Part shown: positions 39,774 through 50,100 of the stretch, in pieces
Numbering within the stretch: position 1 is the stretch's first letter
How the letters are laid out: every line of letters begins with the position of its first letter
From: Paenibacillus brasilensis
Lineage (GTDB): Bacteria; Bacillota; Bacilli; Paenibacillales; Paenibacillaceae
Length of the DNA stretch: 64,000 bases
Assembly (NCBI RefSeq): GCF_009363115.1
Contig: NZ_CP045298.1
Span: 4,275,501-4,339,500, forward strand
Reading direction: 5' to 3'
The notes under the pieces: generated by a model
The model's input: the letters and a program-made list of their open reading frames with translations, nothing else
Database searches by the model: none
Told to the model about the DNA's origin: nothing
Made by a program: the position numbers and the translations under genes

Positions 39774-40442
39774 ATGAATTTGAAGCAAAAAGCAGCTGAA
39801 AAAGCAGTAGAGGCGATTCAGGATGGCATGAAAGTAGGACTTGGTACAGGCTCGACAGCTTATTGGGCTATTCAAAAAATCGGTGAGCGTGTAGCACAAG
39901 GATTACATATACAGGCTGTAGCTACATCCCAAGCCTCGGAGGATCTGGCCAGAGAACTGGGAATTCCCATCATTCCGTTCGATCAGATTGGAAGGCTCGA
40001 CGTTACCATTGACGGGGCAGACGAAGTGAATGAGCAGCTGGTACTGGTAAAGGGCGGGGGCGGAGCTCTGCTGAGAGAAAAAATTGTGGAAAGCAACAGT
40101 GACCGATTAATCATTATTGTAGATGAGTCGAAGGATGTAAAGGTGCTGGGCACATTTCCCTTGCCTGTCGAGGTTGTACCTTTTGCCAGTGAGTGGACGT
40201 TGGAGGCCTTGCGGCAGACAGGTTGCCAAGCGGAATGGCGTATACAAGACGGCGAGCGTTTCCTAACGGATAACGGTAATTATATTGCCGATTGCCGTTA
40301 TGGGACGATTGAGAACCCGCAAGAGTTGGAAATCCGATTGAATCAAATTCCGGGGGTCGTCGATAACGGATTGTTCATTAATATGGCGGATCAGGTCATT
40401 ATCGCACGAGCCAATGGACAAATCGACATTCGTAATAAGTAA
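39774..40442 (+). CDS. rpiA: ribose-5-phosphate isomerase A
   Basis: 222 residues that interconvert ribose-5-phosphate and ribulose-5-phosphate. Motifs: GLGTGSTAYWAI at 22-33, DGADE at 80-84, VKGGGGALLREKIVES at 92-107, and the C-terminal PGVVDNGLFINMADQVI. ATG 39774 is preceded by AGGAGAG; the in-frame start at 39684 would overlap the GNAT gene without a ribosome site. VanZ starts at its stop codon. Confidence 0.95.
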   Translation: MNLKQKAAEKAVEAIQDGMKVGLGTGSTAYWAIQKIGERVAQGLHIQAVATSQASEDLARELGIPIIPFDQIGRLDVTIDGADEVNEQLVLVKGGGGALLREKIVESNSDRLIIIVDESKDVKVLGTFPLPVEVVPFASEWTLEALRQTGCQAEWRIQDGERFLTDNGNYIADCRYGTIENPQELEIRLNQIPGVVDNGLFINMADQVIIARANGQIDIRNK

Positions 40443-40891
40443 TGCCAGGTACTCGACTGCTTCGTAGTGTGGCATGTGTGCTACTTATTTTATATACAGC
40501 GCTTCTAATATACTGGATGTTTCTCGGATTTGGGCGTACCCTGCGACCGGGACCTCCGTATTCGTATAATATCGTTCCATTGGATACAATTAGACAATAT
40601 TGGAGGGCAATGCATTCGTTCCCTTTTCGGGTATGGGGTGTTAATTTGTTTGGGAATATTGGTGTATTCATTCCCTTCGGCGTTCTTTTGCCGATCATTT
40701 GGGTGTCCATGCGCAGGATAGGCAGACTGCTGTTAACGGTGGTGGCCGCGCTGATCATTCTTGAGGTGTCCCAAATGCTGCTAGGCGCAGGTACAATGGA
40801 TGTGGATGATATCATACTGAATGTTGTGGGTGTATGTTGTGGCCGAGTTGGCTATGTATTTTTACGAAAAAGACTAGGGATTGCATCATAA
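40442..40891 (+). CDS. VanZ family membrane protein
   Basis: 149 residues, four hydrophobic helices. Typical VanZ features are YSYNIVPLDTIRQYW, NLFGNIGVFIPFGVLLPI and LLGAGTMDVDDIILNVVG. The family includes VanZ of glycopeptide resistance clusters but is common in Firmicutes with unknown roles. Its ATG overlaps the rpiA stop (TAATG), implying translational coupling. Confidence 0.9.
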   Translation: MPGTRLLRSVACVLLILYTALLIYWMFLGFGRTLRPGPPYSYNIVPLDTIRQYWRAMHSFPFRVWGVNLFGNIGVFIPFGVLLPIIWVSMRRIGRLLLTVVAALIILEVSQMLLGAGTMDVDDIILNVVGVCCGRVGYVFLRKRLGIAS

Positions 40892-40956
40892 AAAAGTCCT
40901 GTTCTTCGTACCGTCACCACATAAACTGGTGACGGGTGGAGAGTGGGCTTTTTTAC
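40890..40956 (+). terminator. nested-hairpin terminator after the VanZ gene
   Basis: An inner 9-bp stem (CCGTCACCA / TGGTGACGG) sits inside an outer pairing of AAAAAAGTCC with GGGCTTTTTT, ending in a T run. Confidence 0.8.
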
Positions 40957-41036
40957 TTCATGAATGACAACGTTCACGTAATAATGGTGAATTAATTCAT
41001 TATGATCGCAAAAGAAGTAGGGATAAACGCTTAAAC

Positions 41037-41078
41037 TTGACAAAAGCATGCAATTAATATATCTTTGAATAAAGATAT
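41037..41078 (+). promoter_or_regulatory. promoter with overlapping MarR-type operator
   Basis: TTGACA at 41037-41042, a 17-bp spacer, and TATCTT at 41060-41065. The palindrome ATATCTTT-GAAT-AAAGATAT at 41059-41078 covers the -10 element, an ideal place for autorepression by the MarR protein encoded 20 bp downstream. The shape resembles MhqR/OhrR-type sites. Confidence 0.65.
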
Positions 41079-41098
41079 GACTAACGGAGGCTGTTACT

Positions 41099-41548
41099 AT
41101 GTCTGTAAAACCAGATGATCAGGACTTGGCGCTTAATTTGTTTGTTGTGCTGGCTCGTGCCTATAATTCGGTCACGTCCCGCACGAATCGTGATATTCAT
41201 AGTCATGGATTGAATACAACAGAATTTGGTGTACTTGATCTGTTGTATTATCGCGGACCACAGCCCTTGCAAAAAATTGGGGAAAAGGTGCTCATTTCCA
41301 GTGGGAATATAACGTATGTCGTGGATAAGCTCCAGAAAAAAAACTTGCTCACCCGACGTGCATCACAAGATGATCGGCGTGTGATTTATGCAGAATTGAC
41401 CGACGAAGGACGCCATTTCTTTGAGCAAATATTCCCACAGCACCATCGTGTTATTATGGAGACGGTGGACGGTCTGTCTGTGGAAGAGAAGGAGCAGGCC
41501 ATTCATTTGTTAAAAAAGCTTGGACTAACCGCTGAGGGACAGAGCTGA
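41099..41548 (+). CDS. MarR-family regulator (MhqR/OhrR-like)
   Basis: 149 residues. The winged helix is TTEFGVLDLLYYRGPQPLQKIGEKVLISSGNITYVVDKLQKKNLLTRRASQDDRRVIYAELTDEG. There is no N-terminal cysteine near residue 15, so an OhrR-type redox switch is unlikely, and a quinone- or phenol-type ligand is more plausible. ACGGAGG precedes ATG 41101-region start 41099. It is monocistronic and its only obvious binding site is in its own promoter. Confidence 0.88.
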   Translation: MSVKPDDQDLALNLFVVLARAYNSVTSRTNRDIHSHGLNTTEFGVLDLLYYRGPQPLQKIGEKVLISSGNITYVVDKLQKKNLLTRRASQDDRRVIYAELTDEGRHFFEQIFPQHHRVIMETVDGLSVEEKEQAIHLLKKLGLTAEGQS

Positions 41549-41612
41549 GGGATAGAAAAATAACGACTCATAGGCTGCACACGTTCGGACTGCAGGTTAA
41601 ATATGTTTTTAG

Positions 41613-41647
41613 ATAAAATACCGTATTTCCGGTATTTTATTTTTTTG
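41613..41647 (+). terminator. terminator after the MarR gene
   Basis: ATAAAATACCG and CGGTATTTTAT form an 11-bp perfect stem with a 6-nt loop and a long T run. Confidence 0.8.
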
Positions 41648-41776
41648 TCGTAATTGGGGGAGTAGGGTTAATGTAGAGACGCAAATCAGGTATAATTATC
41701 TAATAATCACGCTCGGATGTATTCCCCAGTTCCTGCTTACAGTTACAAATCGTTCTTGTCTGGGAAGGAGCTGTAC

Positions 41777-43005
41777 ATGAGTATACAGCAATATACAGCA
41801 GGAGAGTCCCTGTTAATGCAAGCAGGAGACTTGGGGGAATTGGTCACCAATTAATGATGATAATCCATTCTCGATGGATGTACTTAATATTTGGAATATT
41901 TGCTTGCAGGTAACCGCAGACAGGCTTTGAACCAGATTGTCCATTTGCTGGATGAAGGTGTATTCGACACATCTACAAATATATTTTTCGAATTTCACAA
42001 TATGAACTGGGTCGACTGTGGCATGAAGGCAAAATCACCGTTGGACAAGAGCATTTTTGTACGGCTGCTACTCAATTTATTATTTCCAGCCTGTATCCCA
42101 GCTGGATCGGTAATGGAAATAAGGGACTCAGCCTGGTGGCGGCTTGTGTAGGCAGTCAAGGCTCCACGTTCTGGTTTGAAATTCCTTTGATGAAAGGCTC
42201 CAAACAGGCAGACGAAATAGAAAAGCATAAAAATGCTGATTTAACGACGCTTGGCGAGTTGCTGCGTGAGCATAGTCATTCTCAAGCTATTTTGGTGGCT
42301 GAGGATAATCGGGTGAATCGCCAGGTGATACAATCGCAGCTTAACCGCTTGGGATTCCAGCATATTGATTTTGCAGAGGATGGACGTGCCGTGGTCGAAG
42401 CGGCCGCCAAACGATCCTACGCTTGCATTCTGATGGATCATCACATGCCCCTCCAAAATGGTAATGATGCGACAAAAGCGATCCGCCAGCGTGAAGCAAA
42501 AGACCAGCATCCACCGGTACCGATTATTTCCCTCACCGGAAATGTGTCCGAGGTGGATCGCGAACGGGGGCGTGAGGTAGGAGTGAACGATTATTTGATG
42601 AAGCCAGTAACAATTGAAAAGCTGGTCAAATGGCTTCCCAAGCCTGAAGCTGAGCCTATCCTGGATGAGGAAGTCATCCGTGAAATTATGCTGCTGGACG
42701 AGGATGGCACTACAGGACTACTGCAATCACTGGTCGATATGTATACTAGTGATACGCCTGCCAAAATCAATACATTAAGAGAGCTGGCTGCCTCCGTGGA
42801 AGCCGAAAAGGTAAAGGGGGTAGCCCATGAATTGAAATCGGGCAGTGTCAGTCTGGGTGTCGGGCGCTTGTCCACGCTGCTGTCCGATATTGAGCAGTTT
42901 GCACGCGAGAACCGACTCGCAGAAGCGGAAAGTAAGCTGGCAGCGCTCCAGTCTGTTTATCAGGCAACGTGCTTGGAACTGGAACGATATATCGGCCAAA
43001 ACTGA
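41777..43005 (+). pseudogene. remnant of a B12-domain hybrid histidine kinase (deletion plus frameshifts)
   Basis: ATG 41777 (GGAAGGAGC upstream) encodes 25 residues and stops. In other frames come YLLAGNRRQALNQIVHLLDEGV and YELGRLWHEGKITVGQEHFCTAATQFIISSLYPSW, the helical cap of a cobalamin-binding domain. Near 42155 the frame passes directly from SLVAACVG to SQGSTFWFEIPL, the end of a histidine kinase ATPase domain. The Rossmann B12 core, dimerisation helix and most of the ATPase are missing. From 42136 to 43005 one open frame of 289 codons encodes the rest: a receiver domain (ILMDHHMPLQNG, phosphoacceptor D) and an HPt domain (AHELKSGSVSLG). Only that C-terminal part could still be made. 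Confidence 0.85.
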
Positions 43006-43115
43006 GAGAGATTCCCCGCTTATTTGACTTGTAAACAACGCTTCTTAACGCCTCTATGATGGTGGGCAAGTTTTTTAAGGGGTTGGGACAGAGAAGGAGG
43101 GCATGAGGGACATAT

Positions 43116-44372
43116 ATGAAAGAACAGCTGCGTTCGATTCACCCATTGGCCTGGACGATTATCGCGGGTACTATTTTCGGCCGGATGGCCACATCAATGA
43201 GCATACCGTTTTTGTCCATTTATTTGACCACTCGTTTGGGGGTATCTCCCTTTCATACGGGAATCATCGTATCGGTCAGCTCACTAGTTGGCATTTTTGC
43301 CAGCTTTTACGGTGGATATATTTCAGATCGCATCGGACGGCGTAAAGTGATGCTGGTGTCCATCGCCAGTTGGGCGCTTGTATTTGTTGCTTTTGCGTTG
43401 GCTGAAGCGGCTTGGGCCTTTTTTGTCATTAATGCCTTAAATGGGCTGTGCAAGTCCTTGTTCGAGCCAACCTCGCGAGCACTGTTATCGGATGTAACCC
43501 CCAAGGAAAAAAGGCTGCTTATCTACAATATGAGGTATGCGGCCATTAATATAGGTGTGGTGGCAGGGCCTCTGCTCGGTTTGCTACTGGGCTCTGCATC
43601 CACGGGGACGCCGTTTATGGTAGCTGCTGGTGTGTACGCCTTGTATGGGGTGTTGCTGTTGATTCAATTTGCACGGTATGCCGCCGATCTGCATGTAGGG
43701 ACCACGACGGGAGAAGCTCCGCTACGGATGGGAGAGGCGTTCCGTACAGCCAGCCGTGATCCGATATTCATGCCGATTTTGCTTGGAACCGTATTTTGCG
43801 TGATGGGCTATGCTCATTCCAATTCCACGATGCCTCAATTTTTATCGTTATCCTTCGCGGAAGGAACCCGGTGGTTTACATATATGCTCACAGCCAACGC
43901 GATTTGCGTATTGGCTTTCCAGTATCCGCTGGTACGGCTGGCAAGCCGCTTTTCCCCGGTAAATTCCTTGATTGCAGGCAATCTATGCATTGCGGTTAGC
44001 TTGCTCCTGTTCAGTGTGCTACACTCAGGCTGGCTGTTTATACTGGATATGGTGCTGTTTACAATAGGTGAAGTGTTATTGTTTACGATGCTGGATGTGC
44101 TGATAGATCAGATTTCAGATGCTCAATATAAAGGGACTTACTTTGGTACGATTGGCTTTAATAATCTGGGTAGTGTGCTAGCTCCTTTATTTGGCGGCTG
44201 GTTGCTGGATAGCTATGGTCAAACGGCACCGCTCGCCGTTTTTGTTCCGATTACGCTGTCGGTCGTATTGGGCATTCCGTTTTTACTGGTAGCTCGCAAT
44301 CGTTTGGCTCAGCGTACATTCCGGATTGCGGCCGAGACTGGAGAGCCCGCAACAACTGTCATCTTAAAATAA
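43116..44372 (+). CDS. MFS transporter
   Basis: 418 residues, twelve membrane helices. FGRMATSMSIPFLSIYLTTRLGVSPFHTG and GGYISDRIGRRKVMLVSIASW are the helix-1 and loop 2-3 motifs of MDR-type exporters. A weak GAGGGAC precedes ATG 43116. It forms a run with the nucleotidyltransferase gene 15 bp downstream. Substrate unknown. Confidence 0.9.
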   Translation: MKEQLRSIHPLAWTIIAGTIFGRMATSMSIPFLSIYLTTRLGVSPFHTGIIVSVSSLVGIFASFYGGYISDRIGRRKVMLVSIASWALVFVAFALAEAAWAFFVINALNGLCKSLFEPTSRALLSDVTPKEKRLLIYNMRYAAINIGVVAGPLLGLLLGSASTGTPFMVAAGVYALYGVLLLIQFARYAADLHVGTTTGEAPLRMGEAFRTASRDPIFMPILLGTVFCVMGYAHSNSTMPQFLSLSFAEGTRWFTYMLTANAICVLAFQYPLVRLASRFSPVNSLIAGNLCIAVSLLLFSVLHSGWLFILDMVLFTIGEVLLFTMLDVLIDQISDAQYKGTYFGTIGFNNLGSVLAPLFGGWLLDSYGQTAPLAVFVPITLSVVLGIPFLLVARNRLAQRTFRIAAETGEPATTVILK

Positions 44373-44387
44373 GGAGCTGAATGCAGG

Positions 44388-44942
44388 ATGAAGCCGGAAG
44401 AGGATACGCAGCGAATTATACACATGATGAATGATCCGCAGGTTCTTGAAGACTTGCGCTGCGTACGGGCTTTGGGGCTGCCTCAAGGCTGTATTGCCGC
44501 AGGCTATGTACGCAATCGGGTATGGGATAAACTGCATGGTTATACAACCGCTACACCTCTCAATGATATAGATGTTATTTATTTTGATCCGAAAAATACG
44601 CTGGAGGAAAGAGATGAGCATCTGGAGTTGTCCTTGAATCGTAAGCAGGCTGGACGTAACTGGTCTGTCAAAAATCAGGCGCGGATGCATATCCGCAACG
44701 GGGAAGTCCCGTATTCCTCGATAGAGGATGCCATGAGTCGCTGGCCAGAGACGGCTACGGCCGTAGCCATTAGATTAAATGGTGAGGATCAAATGGAGGT
44801 CATTTGCCCGCATGGATTAAACGATCTCCTGGATATGCGGGTACGTCAAAGTCCATTGTTCCGTCACACGACGGCTTTTCGTCAGCGTGTATTTGAGAAG
44901 CAGTGGCTGGATAACTGGCCGTTGCTCATTGTGGAGAATTAA
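44388..44942 (+). CDS. nucleotidyltransferase family protein (COG3575-like)
   Basis: 184 residues. Seen are GCIAAGYVRNRVWDKLHGY and TPLNDIDVIYFD, the G-G/S-like and D-x-D metal-binding strands of the nucleotidyltransferase fold, then RWPETATAVAIRLN and GLNDLLDMRVRQSP, typical of the PF06042 group. Its biochemical substrate is unknown. AAGGAGC precedes the start, and the gene follows the MFS gene by 15 bp, so they are likely cotranscribed. Confidence 0.88.
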   Translation: MKPEEDTQRIIHMMNDPQVLEDLRCVRALGLPQGCIAAGYVRNRVWDKLHGYTTATPLNDIDVIYFDPKNTLEERDEHLELSLNRKQAGRNWSVKNQARMHIRNGEVPYSSIEDAMSRWPETATAVAIRLNGEDQMEVICPHGLNDLLDMRVRQSPLFRHTTAFRQRVFEKQWLDNWPLLIVEN

Positions 44943-45031
44943 ATACTATAAGTCAGCAGGATAGATGCCCTGATACAAGGCTTAGCCCAAATGTGCCAAA
45001 GGATTCAGGATATAAGGAGAGACGACTAACG

Positions 45032-45454
45032 ATGTTTAAAAATATGAAAAACGATTTGGATCAAGCGGAGGTTCTGGAGCTGCTAACCTATGCAGTGCTG
45101 GATCGTCCTGAACAAGGAGAGAAAGCTTTACGTTTCTACCAAACCTCGGATGAATGGAAGCTGTTCGGTGTGGAAGATGAAGGACTTATCGTAGGTGTCA
45201 TCGGTTTTGAGGAGCGAGCGGATGGAACGATCGTGCTTCATCACCTGGCCGTATTGCCTGAAAATCGTCATAGAGGCTACGGCAGAGGTATGCTGCTTAC
45301 GCTTATTAAGGAGCGTAGCCCGAAACGACTCACGGTAGAAACAGATGCGGAAGGAGCGGATTTCTTTCGTAATGTGGGATTCGCTGTGTACGGATCGGAG
45401 GATTTGCCAGGTGGTGGGCAATTCCATTGTGTATATGAAATAGACGAAGAATAA
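45032..45454 (+). CDS. GNAT family N-acetyltransferase
   Basis: 140 residues from ATG 45032, which is preceded by AAGGAGAGACG; the in-frame start at 44993 has no ribosome site. The acetyl-CoA motif is VLHHLAVLPENRHRGYGRGMLLTLI. The compact domain ends with FFRNVGFAVYGSEDLPGGGQFHCVYEID. Acceptor unknown. Confidence 0.88.
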   Translation: MFKNMKNDLDQAEVLELLTYAVLDRPEQGEKALRFYQTSDEWKLFGVEDEGLIVGVIGFEERADGTIVLHHLAVLPENRHRGYGRGMLLTLIKERSPKRLTVETDAEGADFFRNVGFAVYGSEDLPGGGQFHCVYEIDEE

Positions 45455-45522
45455 GCGAATCTCCGGGTCGCACGTCCCTTTTTCCACATAAGATAGATTA
45501 TGTCGGAGGGAGGTGGGTTTCA

Positions 45523-46161
45523 TTGGCGTACCACTACACAGCAATTGGGGATTCTTTAACGACAGGTGCAGGCACGCTGCTGAGCGGCGGATTTGTACCT
45601 ATCTATCGACGAATGGCGGAAAGACATCTCCACACGCCAGTCAGCTACGAGAATTTGGGAATCAACGGACTGACTTCACAGGAACTGCTTTCGTTGATCC
45701 GCAACAATCCGCTTTTTCGGTCGGCGCTCAGCCGAGCTGAACTCATAACAGTGTCGATCGGTGGTAATGATTTGCGTCCATATATCAGCGCTCTTGCTGG
45801 AGGTCCCGGCTCGTCGGGTGCTTCCATACCGCAAGCCCTGAACCACACCAAAGAGCATGTACGCCAAATTGTACATGCCCTGTATCAGATAAAGTCCGGT
45901 CAGCGTGAGCCATTTATCATACGAATGGTAGGATTGTATAATCCTTTTCCAGGAGTCAGGGAAGCGGGGGTATATGTGCGCCAGTACAACTCGTTCCTCA
46001 ATACGCTAGGTGGACCGAATTACCGGGTGGCGAATATTTATCCTGTGTTTGAGGGCAATGAACGGGCTCTGCTTTCGCTAGATCGGATACATCCGAACAG
46101 TCGTGGTTATCGCGTGATTGCCGAAGAGCTGAATCGGCTTGGTTATGCGCCATTACGATGA
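45523..46161 (+). CDS. SGNH/GDSL hydrolase
   Basis: 212 residues from TTG 45523, preceded by GGAGGGAGGTGGG. Block I is AIGDSLTTGAG with the nucleophile serine, block III is SIGGNDLRPY, and block V is DRIHPNSRGYRVIAEEL with the catalytic Asp-His pair. There is no signal peptide. Family members are lysophospholipases or carbohydrate esterases. It is followed by a strong terminator. Confidence 0.93.
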   Translation: MAYHYTAIGDSLTTGAGTLLSGGFVPIYRRMAERHLHTPVSYENLGINGLTSQELLSLIRNNPLFRSALSRAELITVSIGGNDLRPYISALAGGPGSSGASIPQALNHTKEHVRQIVHALYQIKSGQREPFIIRMVGLYNPFPGVREAGVYVRQYNSFLNTLGGPNYRVANIYPVFEGNERALLSLDRIHPNSRGYRVIAEELNRLGYAPLR

Positions 46162-46200
46162 GCGTGGGAGGAAGCTTTTGATCGTACAATATGCATATTA

Positions 46201-46252
46201 AAAAAAGAGGTTCATGAGGGCAGCAGATCTGACTATCATGAACCTCTTTTTA
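46201..46252. terminator. strong bidirectional terminator
   Basis: AAAAAGAGGTTCATGA and TCATGAACCTCTTTTT form a 16-bp perfect stem between the convergent SGNH hydrolase and TetR genes. Confidence 0.9.
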
Positions 46253-46266
46253 TGCATTTCGGCGTG

Positions 46267-47148
46267 CTAAACCTCCAATATAGCTTTCAGCTTGGTACAA
46301 TCCTCCAGCAATTCAGGCAGCTGCCCCAAAAATAGAAGGAGGGCTTTCACGTGAGCTATTTCCACGTTTTGTTTTGAGAGTTCACCCTGTAATCTGCTTA
46401 GGATTTGCACATATTCATTCCGGGTAGCTTCATTTAATTTAGTTTGTTTCAGAACTGTATCCATACGCTGCAGCGCATAGGAGATTTGTTTTCCCTTGGT
46501 CCAGATTTGATCAGAATCTTCATGGAATATGGAATCACGGCCCCACATGATTTGATGTTGAACATCAGGGTCCAACATTCCTTGTGCCAGCATATCCGTA
46601 ATGCTGACGATAAATTCAGCCAGTGTTTGATGCTCCGTCGAGGACAGTTCTGAATTGCTCATTCGGAAGGAATTAATAATGATACTTTTGATGACAAAAT
46701 TGATATCGTGCGCATAGTCACGTATAGATTGTCCATAAGCATCAATTAAGAAATCAACCATCACGTTAGACAAATAATATTCAACACGATCAATGGCTTG
46801 TGCGATTTTTTCTTCCTTAGAACCGATTAAAGGGACGGAGTATACAAGCAAATGAACTTTATTCTTATAAATCCGGCCCAGCGCAATCAAATACAGTTGT
46901 CTCAACTTTTCACGGGAAGGTAGCTGGTGCTTCAAATAAAGTTCTTTAATATCTGCATCAAGAAGTTTTTCAATCAGGACGATTGTCCCCAGCAGCAACT
47001 CTTCTTTACTTTGAAAGTATTTATAAAAGGAAGCCTTGACCATCCCGCTTTCGCGGGCAATTTCATCCACCGAGGTGGCATCGTACCCTTTTTCAGAAAA
47101 CAGGGAAAGGGCGGCATAGATAATATCTTCACTCGTTATTTTTTTCAT
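46267..47148 (-). CDS. TetR/AcrR-family regulator of the RND efflux operon
   Basis: 293 residues, longer than usual for the family (about 200). The N-terminal HTH is clear: DIIYAALSLFSEKGYDATSVDEIARESGMVKASFYKYFQSKEELLLG. The extra C-terminal 90 residues are helical and may form an added dimer or ligand region. Its start overlaps the end of the RND transporter gene, so it is the last gene of the efflux operon and probably controls it. Confidence 0.88.
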   Translation of the reverse strand: MKKITSEDIIYAALSLFSEKGYDATSVDEIARESGMVKASFYKYFQSKEELLLGTIVLIEKLLDADIKELYLKHQLPSREKLRQLYLIALGRIYKNKVHLLVYSVPLIGSKEEKIAQAIDRVEYYLSNVMVDFLIDAYGQSIRDYAHDINFVIKSIIINSFRMSNSELSSTEHQTLAEFIVSITDMLAQGMLDPDVQHQIMWGRDSIFHEDSDQIWTKGKQISYALQRMDTVLKQTKLNEATRNEYVQILSRLQGELSKQNVEIAHVKALLLFLGQLPELLEDCTKLKAILEV

Positions 47149-50100
47149 TGTACCCCCAATTTTTTGCTCTGTCTCTTTAATTTCCAGCGGGCAATAACCA
47201 TATACAGGGACGGAACCACAAACATCGTAAGAATGGTCGAGTACATCAATCCAAACATAATGGTATACGCCAGCGGTCTAAACATAAGCTCTCCAATAAG
47301 CGCAATCGGAATCAGACCGACAATGGCTGTCAGTGAAGTAAGCAATATGGGACGGAAACGCGCTTTGGTCGCTGCAATAACCGCCTCCTTCAGTTCGATC
47401 CCTTCACGTCTTGCATCCTCAATAAACTCAATCAGCACAATGCCGTTACGTACGACAATACCTGCCAAGGTCATTAAGCCCAACACGCCCATAAAAGTAA
47501 TCGGCGTATTTAGAATGAACAAGCCAAGAAATCCGCCTGCTGCTGCCATATACACGGTAGTCAAGATGATGAGTGGAGTCGAGAAAGAATAAAATTGCAA
47601 AAAGATCAGCATAAAGATTAATAGGATGACGACAACATATAACCATTCTATTTCTGATAAAATGTCATCTTGTCCTGAAATCTCACCGTCAATTTCCCAA
47701 GTGTAGCCTGGAGGAAATTTAATGTCCTGCAATTTAAGCTTGACATCCTTCATGACTTCGGAAGCTGTACGCCCGTGAACTTCAGCTTCAACAGTAATCG
47801 AACGCTTTAAATTATAATGGTTAATTTTTTGTGTTGCAAAGGATGGCTTCAACTCAGCCAATTGAGATAAAGGAATCTGAACACCATTGGCATTGGTCAC
47901 ATTCAATTGCTGAAACAAAATTTCAGGATCTTGATCAGTTTGGCTTAGCTTCAGCTTAATATTGATCAAATCTTTCCCCGTATCAAATCGGCTAAAACTC
48001 ACGCCATTACCCATTAACAAGAGTGTACGTGTCAGATCATTATTGCTGATCTGATATTGATCCATCGCTTGTTTATTGATTTGGAAATCCAACGTATAGC
48101 CTTCATTTTCCATATTGTCTTGTATGTCCTGTGTTCCTCTGGTAGCCATAATGCCTTCTTTTAACTGCTGTGACAACGAACGCAGCTGACCTACATCATT
48201 GCCTGAAATACGAATGGAGATCGGCTTACCGAGAGGCACCCCCACTTTGGCTATTTTCAAGGAAATGGATTGACCCGGATAACGATCCTTTAAGATGGAG
48301 GACCATTTGTCTGCCATTTCATCGGGATCAAATGCACCTTCTTCCCCAACAATAGCAATCTGACCCACGGTTGTGCCTGTTTTGGCGTCAGCGGTCATAT
48401 CTTGAAACAACTGGGGAGCGTCACCGCCAGCCGCATAACTGATCGTTTTCACATGAGGCTGCTGCTTCACCCATTTGGCAATATCCTCGGTGACCCGCTT
48501 GGTTTCTTCTATAGAAGTGCCTATGGACATACGCACATTAATGCTTAATTGCGGATCGTCTGTTCTGGGGAACAGGTCGATCGGAATCAGAGCAAGTACA
48601 CCGTATAGCGTGGTACTAATCAATAATCCTAATGAAGCATACAATGCAGGTTGCTTAATGACTTTGGGAATCAGCTTGCTGGTATATACGTTACGAAGAG
48701 CGTCAATTTGTTTTCCCAGCAGTCCCGGCGGCTTCATGGTGGAGTTGGGCGTTTTTTGACTTCGTTGTCCATACCATTCTCTAAAGATTGGGATGACGGT
48801 AAAGGACATGAGCATGGAAGCCAATAACGTAAAAATAACAGCAAACGGTAATGGCTTGATAAGGGAGCCTGCATCGCCTGATAAAAAGAACAGCGGGGCA
48901 AAGGAGGCTACAGTTGCCAGGGTTGCGGTCAAAATGGAAATGGAAACTTCTTTCGTTCCATTTAATGCTGCTGCTATCTTGGGGCTCTCACCCAAGGTCA
49001 TCATTCTGCGTTCAATATTATCATTAATCACCACAGCATCATCGACTAGAATCCCCATTACAATAATGAGGCCGATGACAGTAACTTGATTCAGCGTTAC
49101 GCCGAGTATAGGAAGAATAATGAAGCCTATGGCAATCGAAATGGGAATAGCCAGTGCAACAAAGGAAGAGGTCACCAGATTCAATCCCAATGTATATACG
49201 ATCACAACTGCTGCAATGGCAAACAGCAATTCACGGGTCAAGCCATGAAAAATATGATCAATCCGCTCGGTCTGTGAAAATAACGTATTCAGTTGAAACG
49301 TATTAGGCAGATCTGGTTTTAACAACTGCATTTCTTGATTTACTTTGCTATAAATCGTGTCTACGTCAGAGCCGGTATTACCGTTAATCGTCAGTGTAAT
49401 AGCGGGTTTACCGTTAAAAAAGGCCATGTAACTGCTGGTATTTTGCGTAAGTAAAACGCTGCCCACATCACTGAGATACACAGGAGCGCCACTTTCAGTT
49501 TTGGAAATAATGACCTTGCTCAATTCTTGAGCATTCTTGGACTGCGTCACATTCATTCGGTATGTGCGTTCGTTGTAATCCAGATTGCCTATCGGATATT
49601 GCTCATTTTCCTTCTGCACTGCACTCATGAGCTGTTCCCAACTGATATGGTACTGCTGGAGCTTTTGAGCATCAATCTGAATCTGAACCTCTTGATCCGG
49701 TAATCCCTTGATTGTTACTTCCGATACACCGGGAATGGTTTTTAATTGATCCTTCCATGATTTCACCGTATCATTTAGTTGATACAATTGCTCCACAGAG
49801 TCCCCTGTGATGGCGTAGGAATGAATAAATACCTTATTCAAATCATCGTTAACGACAGGCTTTTGAGCATCTGTGGGCAGAGAAGACTGGGCATCGTTCA
49901 TTTTTTTGCGTAATGCATCCCAGGCTTCTGCGGCATTGGCGTTGCCTTCTGTCTCAATGATAATCATTGAAAGTCCATTTTCAGATGTAGAAGAAATCTT
50001 TTTAATATGATTGATTTCTTTCATTTTTTGTTCCAGAGGCTTCGTGACCGTTTGTTCTACCTTTTGGGGTGTAGCTCCAGGGTAGAGGGTCGTGACCACA

